Source of the DNA: a virus
DNA length: 34,640 nt
Virus record (IMG/VR): IMGVR_UViG_3300022745_000109
Location: 1 to 34,640 of that record
Reading direction: 5' to 3' (one strand)
Part shown: piece by piece, positions 29,020 through 34,640 of the stretch
Layout: each line of letters starts with the position of its first letter
Numbering within the stretch: the stretch's first letter is position 1
Position numbers and translations under genes: made by a program
Notes under the pieces: generated by a model
Database searches by the model: none
Seen by the model: the letters and a program-made list of their open reading frames with translations, nothing else
Told to the model about the DNA's origin: nothing

Positions 29020-31504
29020 CGCCCCCGCCAAAATCCCCACAGCGTTTGCCGCATCTGGCACCAAGCGCGCCCCGGCCGCAACGTCCGGCGGAATCTCCAC
29101 GCCGGAGCAGCCGTCATGGGATGTGGGATGGCCCATCATCACGGAAACTGACCCATTGCTCGGGGGTATCCCGCCAGGCCGACAGGATTTCAACGGGCTC
29201 GGCTACGCCCTTTCCGGCCCGGCGCAGTGGGCGCAGGCTGGCGGCGGCTACCCTTATGACGCGTCGTTTTCTACGACCATTGGCGGCTATCCAAAAGGCG
29301 CCAGAATACTCGCATCAAACGGTGTTGATCATTGGATTAACACCGTTGAAAACAACACCTCAAACCCCGACTCGGGCGGCGCCGGGTGGGAGTTGGTACC
29401 CGTTTATTCAGCAACAAGATGGGTTCTGGCAACTGAAAAACAATTCGGTGGCATTGTTGGCGGGTCGTGGCACACGGCAATCAATGCAGCGGCATCGTAT
29501 GCATTGTCAAACGGCCTTGGCCTGCGCTTACTGCCACAATCTGGCGGGTATCCAACAACCGGCGCAGTCGTGATCCCTGCGGGTGTGCCGTTTGACATGC
29601 GAGGCACGTACCTTAACTTCGTCGGAACCCCATCTGCCACGCTGACGGTTCTGACGATCGGCACGGTTGGCACTGCGAACCTGTACTCGCCCGCGCTCGG
29701 CCTCGACGTGCGCAACGGCGCCAGCACGGCTGCATGGACTAGCCCCACCACCGCCTGGCCGCGAACGATGACCGCAGTCACGGCAACCACGACCAGCGGC
29801 AGCAATCAGCTGACATCTGTCAGTGCGGCGCTGGCAGTCGGGCAGGTGCTGGTCGGCGCGGGCATCCCATTCGGCACGACGGTGACCGGTGGCGGGTCTG
29901 GCACGTACACCATGAGCACCAACGCCACTGCCTCGGCGTCCGGCGTGTCAGTGTCAGCCGAAACCCTGAATTCAGGGTTCACGGCACTCGAAATTATCGA
30001 GGCGAACCACTGCGAGATTGAACACGTCAGCAGCCAGAAATTCACGCGCGGGCTGGTTTTGTCTTCCTACACAAAACCGTTCGAGCAAAACAAACGGTTC
30101 CGCTACGGGCTATTCCAGGACTGCAAATATGGCGTGATGATGCAGACTGTCGGCGCCAATGGTGGAACGCAGTTCGTCAACGAAAACACAGCTACTGGAG
30201 GAGCTTTTGAAAACTCAAGCATATCGAATTCCTGGGGGGATTCCGTAGGTGTCGTGATAACCCGCGACATCGCCAGCAATGCATACAGCGGGCAGAACAA
30301 CAACCACTTCAAGGATTCCTGTTTCGAACTTGGATCAAGCACGCCGTATAACCGAATCCCAATCTGGCTGTGCGGAGCGGGTGGAAACAATAAATTCATC
30401 GATATTCGTAGCGAATCAAACGATGGGTGGTGCGCTGTTATCGACGGCATTGGCCTTACTCTTTCTCAAAACGAGATTGCTTGCTCATTTGATAACTCGG
30501 TTGCGCAGAGTTTTCAGAGCATTCTTGAACTTAATGGCGCAGCGGCAAACCATTATTATTCAGGGTTTGTAGAGCAGCGCTTCAAAACGTGCTGGAACAG
30601 CGGTAATTTACTTGACAGCGTAACGGCTTACGCGGCAAACGCTCCTTACATCAATGGGCCAATGCATTTTGCGTCAAGTGCCGGAGCGACGTTTGCACGC
30701 ACAGTCACGAATGTTGCGCTAAAAACATACAACGATTCCGTTGCGGTGCCTAATGGCGCCGGTATCGGAGTTTTTGTTGACACATCGTCAATTAAGCGGT
30801 TTATTGTCAGAATAGGCGCCAGGTCTGGGTTTGGCGGGAGAATCGTCCTGCAATGCTTTGATGCCTCTGGAGCCATTCTCACTAGCTCCGGTGCAAATTC
30901 ACCATATGTCAGATCAACGGGGCCGCTTGGCTACAGTTCGGGATATGGCGGCGCATGGCTAACCGGATCAGACGGGGCAAACAATTTTCCGATAACCTTT
31001 GGCGCTGACGTGCAAAAAGCCCGGATTATTATCGCTGGCGGGACAAATGATGCAATCTTAAAATCTATCGAGCTAATTGGCTTGATGGATAAGCAGGATT
31101 CAGCAGGATCAAATGCAACGGCGGCCATGGTAGTTTACTCGGGGCTGCCTGGTGACGAGTGCCGAATGGCATTAGCAAAGCCGGATACCGTAGGGCAACA
31201 TGGTTATTACGCGCTCGGTCAGCAGATCCAGAATGCGGCGGCGACAGTTGGACAACCTGGCTACTGGACAGCCATTACCAACGCAATTGGATATCTTGCG
31301 AAAACCTGGGCTATCAGCACAGCGTATGCACGCGCGGGGGATACCGTCGTCAACGGCTCCAATGTCTACTATCTGGTGACGCCCGGGACATCGGCTTCGT
31401 CTGGCGGGCCGACAGGGACTGGCGCCGGTATAACCGATGGAACTTGCGTCTGGAATTACCTTGGGCCTAAGGCTGTTTTTGCTACGGCTCCGAATCTGGT
31501 GTAG
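29006..31504 (+). CDS. Tail fibre / tailspike protein
   Basis: This is an 832-residue protein starting at the ATG at 29006. The N-terminal 130 residues are a typical attachment domain (FAASGTKRAPAATSGGISTP, GGIPPGRQDFNGLGYA, SNGVDHWINTVENN). From about residue 160 comes a beta-helix spike body (SWHTAINAAASYALSNGLGL, then strand repeats). Around residues 255-310 is a separate Gly/Thr-rich module (TTTSGSNQLTSVSAALAVGQ). The C-terminal third looks like a carbohydrate-binding or trimerisation part. Receptor binding, with possible polysaccharide depolymerase activity, is likely. It is the second spike-like protein in the window. Confidence 0.8.
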   Translation: MQQSNAPAKIPTAFAASGTKRAPAATSGGISTPEQPSWDVGWPIITETDPLLGGIPPGRQDFNGLGYALSGPAQWAQAGGGYPYDASFSTTIGGYPKGARILASNGVDHWINTVENNTSNPDSGGAGWELVPVYSATRWVLATEKQFGGIVGGSWHTAINAAASYALSNGLGLRLLPQSGGYPTTGAVVIPAGVPFDMRGTYLNFVGTPSATLTVLTIGTVGTANLYSPALGLDVRNGASTAAWTSPTTAWPRTMTAVTATTTSGSNQLTSVSAALAVGQVLVGAGIPFGTTVTGGGSGTYTMSTNATASASGVSVSAETLNSGFTALEIIEANHCEIEHVSSQKFTRGLVLSSYTKPFEQNKRFRYGLFQDCKYGVMMQTVGANGGTQFVNENTATGGAFENSSISNSWGDSVGVVITRDIASNAYSGQNNNHFKDSCFELGSSTPYNRIPIWLCGAGGNNKFIDIRSESNDGWCAVIDGIGLTLSQNEIACSFDNSVAQSFQSILELNGAAANHYYSGFVEQRFKTCWNSGNLLDSVTAYAANAPYINGPMHFASSAGATFARTVTNVALKTYNDSVAVPNGAGIGVFVDTSSIKRFIVRIGARSGFGGRIVLQCFDASGAILTSSGANSPYVRSTGPLGYSSGYGGAWLTGSDGANNFPITFGADVQKARIIIAGGTNDAILKSIELIGLMDKQDSAGSNATAAMVVYSGLPGDECRMALAKPDTVGQHGYYALGQQIQNAAATVGQPGYWTAITNAIGYLAKTWAISTAYARAGDTVVNGSNVYYLVTPGTSASSGGPTGTGAGITDGTCVWNYLGPKAVFATAPNLV

Positions 31505-31507
31505 TAA

Positions 31508-31954
31508 ATGGCATCCGATACTGCGATATCAATCGGCGGTGCGGCCGCCATGGGGGCGGCAGCCGCTGCGCTGCCGACGTCGCTGCAGGTCGCGGCGGCC
31601 GTCGTCGGCGCGCTGATCGGACTGTGGGCGTCGGCCATCGACACCTGGGGCAGCGAGCCGGCCATGCTGTGGCTCGCGAGGCTGGTCGGCCGCGTGCTGT
31701 CGTCGGTGCTGCTTGGCGTGAGCGGCTCGACCGTGCTGCACGTCGGCGGGCCGTCTGCCTGGAGCTACCTGCACACCGCGCACCCCGGCACCGTGTTCGA
31801 GGACATCGGTGCGGCCGCGCTCGGGCTGGCGCAGCTGCCGCAATGGCTCACGGCCTCGCTGCTCGCCGCCGGCTCGCTGCGCGCGATGCCGGTGCTGTGG
31901 ACATGGGTCAGGCTGCGCCTCGGCGTGCCGGCCGCAGGGGGTCGAGATGAGTGA
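31508..31954 (+). CDS. Holin-like membrane protein
   Basis: This 148-residue protein starts three bases after the fibre stop. It has several hydrophobic stretches: about 8-45 (GAAAMGAAAAALPTS to VVGALIGLWASAID), 60-76, 95-110 and 115-135. A short charged C-terminus follows. Two or more membrane spans and the place after the tail fibre suit a holin, but no lysis enzyme is adjacent in this window. It overlaps the next membrane protein gene by eight bases. Confidence 0.6.
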   Translation: MASDTAISIGGAAAMGAAAAALPTSLQVAAAVVGALIGLWASAIDTWGSEPAMLWLARLVGRVLSSVLLGVSGSTVLHVGGPSAWSYLHTAHPGTVFEDIGAAALGLAQLPQWLTASLLAAGSLRAMPVLWTWVRLRLGVPAAGGRDE

Positions 31955-32246
31955 CGCAATCCTGGTGGTGCAGATCGTGGGCGCCGTCGAGGGGATGGCA
32001 CTGCTGGCCGTGGCGGCTGTCGCCCTGGCCCATGCCGGCCCGCTTGAACTGAGCCTGCGCACGCTGGTCGGCGGACTGTCCGGCGCGTGCTGCGCGGCGG
32101 CCGTGCTGTGCGCGTCAGCCCCGATCCCGCTCGGCGTGGTGTGGCTACTCGCCCCGTCGATCGTCGGCCCCGGGCTGGTGATCTGGTCACGCCAGCCGTG
32201 TGCACCGGGGCCGGTCAAGTCGATTACGGGGTGGGGTGGGCTATGA
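31947..32246 (+). CDS. Second small membrane protein, holin-like
   Basis: This 99-residue protein starts inside the end of its neighbour. It has hydrophobic spans at about 4-30 (ILVVQIVGAVEGMALLAVAA), 42-62 and 65-82. The short C-terminus is polar. It may form a pair with the preceding protein, such as holin and antiholin; this is inference. It overlaps the convergent leftward gene by 23 bases at its 3' end. Confidence 0.55.
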   Translation: MSDAILVVQIVGAVEGMALLAVAAVALAHAGPLELSLRTLVGGLSGACCAAAVLCASAPIPLGVVWLLAPSIVGPGLVIWSRQPCAPGPVKSITGWGGL

Positions 32247-32589
32247 GGGATTGCGCCAGGGCGCTTCCGGCGTAGAGCGGCACAACAAATCCATGCTCAG
32301 CCTGACGGCAGCGCGTCAGTTTTACAATCTGCTCAGACTGATGGTGAGCCGGCATGCGCCACGAAATACCGGTTGACCACGCCACCGGCTCAGGCTCCGG
32401 CTGCGCCATGGCGGCCTCGGCAGCAGCGATGGCCGCATCAATCCGCGCGAGCTGCTGCCGATATTGAGCGACGTACCGGCCCCCCTTTTCTGTGCCCGCG
32501 AGCGCGGCGGCGCAGTTGTGCATGACTTCCTCGACTTCGCCGCGCGCCTCGCTCAGTTCGGCGACGCACAGCTTCAGTGCTTCTTTCAT
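32224..32589 (-). CDS. Phage hypothetical protein with helical N-terminus and EPVAW motif
   Basis: This 121-residue leftward protein has AAGGAT six bases upstream of its ATG. Residues 1-60 are a long charged helix, possibly a coiled coil (ELSEARGEVEEVMHNCAAAL). Then comes EPEPVAWSTG, and near the end FVVPLYAG. The pairing of a PVAW strand with a PLYA strand recurs in many phage proteins of unknown function. It is transcribed against the holin-like genes. Confidence 0.6.
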   Translation of the reverse strand: MKEALKLCVAELSEARGEVEEVMHNCAAALAGTEKGGRYVAQYRQQLARIDAAIAAAEAAMAQPEPEPVAWSTGISWRMPAHHQSEQIVKLTRCRQAEHGFVVPLYAGSALAQSLIAHPTP

Positions 32590-32705
32590 GATCTATCCTT
32601 AATAAAATGTGGGCACTCTTTCTGCTCACTGACAACTACCCCCAGAAGGAGGGGGTTCACGAAGTTGGCGCACACTCTCAAAATGATAGTTTTGGAGGAA
32701 TGCGC
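32590..32705. other. Divergent intergenic region with hairpin
   Basis: These 116 bases separate divergent genes and so should contain promoters for both, but no strong -35/-10 pair is evident. ACCCCC (32638-32643) and GGGGGT (32651-32656) form a six-pair hairpin with a seven-base loop. It may be part of the leader of the rightward gene. Confidence 0.3.
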
Positions 32706-32996
32706 GTGTACTACTCAGAGCCGGCCTTGTGGCTGATGGGCGCCGCTGGCATGTGCGCCGGCATCCCGATCGGGTTTTGCATCCCTGCAGCTTGGGGATG
32801 GGCCGCTGATCACATTGCGCCCCGGCCGCTTGACACTGGCCTTCCGACGTCGAGCTTCGGCTTCGCGCGCCGCCGCTTGTCTCCTGCGGCTATGCAGCGC
32901 CCGTGCCGAAAACTGCGATACCCCGTGATTGACCCCGGGATGATCCCGGTTGATATCGATGTGACCAAGGAGGCGCAGCGTGTTCCGAAAGCGTGA
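32706..32996 (+). CDS. Small membrane-associated hypothetical protein
   Basis: This 96-residue protein is read from a GTG at 32706 with GGAGG seven bases upstream. The nearby ATG at 32700 is too close to that site. There is one clear membrane span (LWLMGAAGMCAGIPIGFCIP, then AAWGWAADHI). The rest is a basic, proline-containing C-terminal tail (FARRRLSPAAMQRP). It may be a lysis accessory or superinfection protein. The family is not recognised. Confidence 0.45.
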   Translation: MYYSEPALWLMGAAGMCAGIPIGFCIPAAWGWAADHIAPRPLDTGLPTSSFGFARRRLSPAAMQRPCRKLRYPVIDPGMIPVDIDVTKEAQRVPKA

Positions 32997-33093
32997 CATC
33001 CTGACGGCGTGGGCGTTCGCATTGGTGGCCGAGCTGCTGGGCGGGTGGCTGGTGCATTTGCTCATCATGTGGGGGTGGCCGCCGGGCGTTTGA
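32980..33093 (+). CDS. Very small membrane protein
   Basis: This 37-residue protein starts at GTG with AAGGAGG six bases upstream, one of the best ribosome binding sites in this part of the window. It has a basic start (FRKRDILTAW), then a single hydrophobic span (FALVAELLGGWLVHLLIMWG) and a short PPGV tail. It overlaps the preceding gene by 17 bases. Such mini membrane proteins in phages often modify lysis or host membrane proteins. Confidence 0.5.
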   Translation: MFRKRDILTAWAFALVAELLGGWLVHLLIMWGWPPGV

Positions 33094-33382
33094 CGAAATG
33101 CACTGATATTCCGTCTGGCCGGTCTTCTGCTTCGCACGGTATGTCATAACAATTCATACCTCGAAACGCGCAACTCTGGCAAGCATATTCTCTCTGAGTA
33201 TCTTGCACAGCGTCGAAACCAATTGGGTCCGGTGGAATCTTGGCCTGCTGATTTTCAAGAATGTATTTCTCCGCCTCAGAAATCACATTCAAATCAATAG
33301 GCCAAATCCCGACATCACGCATAGAAACTTCATTTGCACGCTTCATTTCTGCGAGCATTTGAGCAATCAGTTCTCGACTCAT
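33065..33382 (-). CDS. Cysteine-motif phage hypothetical protein
   Basis: This 105-residue leftward protein starts at 33382, preceded by AAGGGG. The N-terminal half is helical (SRELIAQMLAEMKRANEVSM). The C-terminal half has CQSCAFRGMNCYDIPC, a compact Cys4 unit, followed by DGISVHFVKR. I recall the Cys unit and closing strand from many small phage proteins of unknown function. It belongs to the leftward operon containing NinB. Confidence 0.6.
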   Translation of the reverse strand: MSRELIAQMLAEMKRANEVSMRDVGIWPIDLNVISEAEKYILENQQAKIPPDPIGFDAVQDTQREYACQSCAFRGMNCYDIPCEAEDRPDGISVHFVKRPAATPT

Positions 33383-33447
33383 AAATCCCCTTCCGGCCAT
33401 TCGCGGCCAAGTGACGTTTTCGACCACTTCACGGTCGCTCGTTGGTG

Positions 33448-33735
33448 CTAGGCATTACGGAGCATCTCGCCGAACGACCAAATTTCGCCAGTAAGCGTCC
33501 CCGGCGTTCTGTCCTTCTTCAGTTTTGCGCCGATATACTTCGGCTCGTTGTTGTGGCCAGCGACGATGCTGGTAATTTGCCAAACGTATTTGGCACCGTT
33601 AAATGTCACACGGTCGCCAACCTTGAACTTGGCTTGCGCATTGGCAATCTGCTGGCGCAGTTCTCGGCGTCTATTGTTTATAGCATCGGATTGCTTGTCC
33701 AGCTCGCTCAGTTCGTATTCCATCGCTTCTATCAT
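33448..33735 (-). CDS. Small hypothetical protein with coiled coil and SH3-like end
   Basis: This 95-residue leftward protein begins with a charged helix (ELSELDKQSDAINNRRRELR), probably a coiled coil. From residue 37 there is KVGDRVTFNGAKYVWQITSI, then PKYIGAKLKK, which looks like a small SH3-like barrel. An alternative start is the ATG at 33723. It lies five bases after NinB. Function is unknown. Confidence 0.6.
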   Translation of the reverse strand: MIEAMEYELSELDKQSDAINNRRRELRQQIANAQAKFKVGDRVTFNGAKYVWQITSIVAGHNNEPKYIGAKLKKDRTPGTLTGEIWSFGEMLRNA

Positions 33736-33739
33736 TTCA

Positions 33740-34165
33740 TTATCTTTCCGGCCACTCCCGGCCTAACGACGTTTTGGACCACTTCACGGCGTGTTGATCG
33801 CCGAAAGCCCTGAGAAAATCGACCAGCTCCGACATTTCTGCCTTCGTCATTTTGCTGGTGCGCTGGCCGAGAACCGCAAAGCCGCCATCGATACCCGGCA
33901 CGACGCGCTGCCGCTTGAGTGCCGCCGTCGCCATGTCCTTCCAGGCTTCGGCGTCGAGCTTCTGCCCGTGCCACTCGACCTGGCGGGCCACATCGGCCAG
34001 AGCGCTCCAGAGCAGCCGGTTCTGCGCCGTCGTCCGCGTCTCCGCCCGCAGCTCAAGGCACAGCGTGTGCCCGGCGATCAGCGCGGCCTTGATGTGCCGC
34101 CACAGGTCGGCCAGCAGCGGCGCGGCCTGCTGGGCGTTGATGAGCTTGAGGGATACGCGGTCCAC
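33740..34165 (-). CDS. ninB: NinB/Orf-family recombination mediator
   Basis: This 141-residue protein has the length of lambda NinB (Orf). It has ETRTTAQNRLLWSALADVA, then VEWHGQKLDAEAWKDMATAA and LKRQRVVPGIDGGFAVLGQR. TSKMTKAEMSELVDFLRAFG comes near the end. This matches the family closely. NinB binds single-stranded DNA and helps load recombinase in phage recombination. It fits with the RuvC-like enzyme elsewhere in the window. Confidence 0.88.
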   Translation of the reverse strand: MDRVSLKLINAQQAAPLLADLWRHIKAALIAGHTLCLELRAETRTTAQNRLLWSALADVARQVEWHGQKLDAEAWKDMATAALKRQRVVPGIDGGFAVLGQRTSKMTKAEMSELVDFLRAFGDQHAVKWSKTSLGREWPER

Positions 34166-34187
34166 GGCGTCTAAATTGAGTTAGGTT

Positions 34188-34640
34188 TCACAACAGCCCG
34201 GCCTGCACATGTTCGGCGGCAGGTTCGGGCGGCAGTAGCGTGCCCTGGGCCTGGGCCTGCTCTATGCGGCGGCACGCGATGTCGAAATAGGCGCGCTCAC
34301 GCTCGATCCCAACGAACCGCAGGCCGCGCTGCATGCAGGCCACGCCGGTCGTTCCGGTGCCCATGAACGGGTCGCACACGGTCTGCGCGCTCGGGTGCTT
34401 CTCAAGGCACCACACCATCAGCCGTACCGGCTTCTGCGTGGGGTGTTCCTTACCATCCTTCAGCGCTTCGCTGCGCGGCAGCATCAAGCGCCTGGCCGCG
34501 CCTTGTTTGCTGTTCCACGCCAGCTCGCAGTCTGCGAAATCGTTGTCTCCGTTGAGCTTGTCCCAAACAAGCCAGCACGACGAAGCGGGAAGTCCAAAGT
34601 AGTTCCCGCCAAACAGCGCCTGCCAAGTTCCGGCATCACG
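34188..34640 (-). CDS. DNA methyltransferase, N-terminus beyond window
   Basis: The leftward frame is open to the right edge; 150 residues remain. From the edge it reads GGNYFGLPASSCWLVWDK, then FADCELAWNSK, HPTQKPVRLM and DPFMGTGTTGVACMQRG. FVGIERERAYFDIACRRIEQ follows. This is the C-terminal part of a beta-class N6-adenine or N4-cytosine methyltransferase, with DPFMGTGTTG as SAM-binding motif I. The catalytic (D/S)PPY motif should lie beyond the window. The enzyme may protect phage DNA from host restriction. Confidence 0.88.
   Translation of the reverse strand, partial: RDAGTWQALFGGNYFGLPASSCWLVWDKLNGDNDFADCELAWNSKQGAARRLMLPRSEALKDGKEHPTQKPVRLMVWCLEKHPSAQTVCDPFMGTGTTGVACMQRGLRFVGIERERAYFDIACRRIEQAQAQGTLLPPEPAAEHVQAGLL

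Noticed and set aside
1-34640. CRISPR array, tRNA or rRNA genes, insertion sequences, attachment sites
   Set aside because: No regularly spaced repeats, no cloverleaf with CCA-type end, no transposase and no integrase were found on reading through.

Overview
The window is about 34.6 kb of a tailed-phage or prophage genome with a contractile tail (a myovirus morphotype). It is GC-rich and densely packed, and most neighbouring genes overlap by ATGA, GTGA or TGATG. The host is probably a betaproteobacterium. That guess rests on the GC-rich codon use, an H-NS family protein with the betaproteobacterial-style C-terminal motif, and a structural module (DUF1073-type portal, DUF2213-type protease, DUF3383-type sheath) of the kind known from Burkholderia-type myophages. 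No integrase, repressor or tRNA is visible, so the window cannot show whether the phage is temperate.

Layout. Positions 1-1910 hold the end of a rightward early operon: a DnaC-like loader and small accessory proteins, closed by a hairpin. Positions 1850-2854 hold a short leftward operon with a lipoprotein-like gene. Positions 2855-2997 are a divergent promoter region. Positions 2998-4996 hold rightward small genes ending in a RuvC-like nuclease. Positions 4997-5491 have no gene; they hold a promoter and a chain of abutting perfect or near-perfect helices that looks like a structured RNA. Positions 5492-6294 encode an H-NS-like protein and a dUTPase. Positions 6295-12492 hold DNA packaging and head entry: small and large terminase, portal, and Mu gpF-like protein. 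Positions 12506-14750 hold a small WTWNG-repeat protein and a beta-helix-type spike gene lying unexpectedly inside the head module. Positions 14922-19871 hold the protease/scaffold, cement, major capsid and head-tail connectors. Positions 19882-24377 hold the sheath, tube, frameshifted chaperone and tape measure. Positions 24377-31504 hold the baseplate and tail fibre. Positions 31508-33093 hold small membrane proteins. Positions 33065-34640 are a leftward operon with NinB and a DNA methyltransferase that runs off the window.

The main finding is a pair of inteins in two consecutive packaging genes. The large terminase carries a 340-residue intein directly before its Walker B motif. The portal carries a 254-residue intein. 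Both keep complete splicing blocks: Cys1, a block B TxxH, and a terminal His-Asn followed by Cys. In neither does the in-frame middle look like an endonuclease. Instead, the same DNA read in another frame (+1 in terminase, +2 in portal) encodes a convincing zinc-finger HNH endonuclease. The portal endonuclease has its own ATG, and its ribosome binding site is formed by the codons of the splicing block B. These are genes nested out of frame within inteins, found twice independently in adjacent genes. Canonical mobile inteins instead carry the endonuclease in frame.

Other notable points are a palindromic operator-like motif in the -35/-10 spacer of three promoters, a GGGTTTT -1 frameshift site in the tail chaperone gene, and a tape measure protein with a lytic transglycosylase domain. 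All functional calls come from reading the sequence and from recall of protein families; no search was run.
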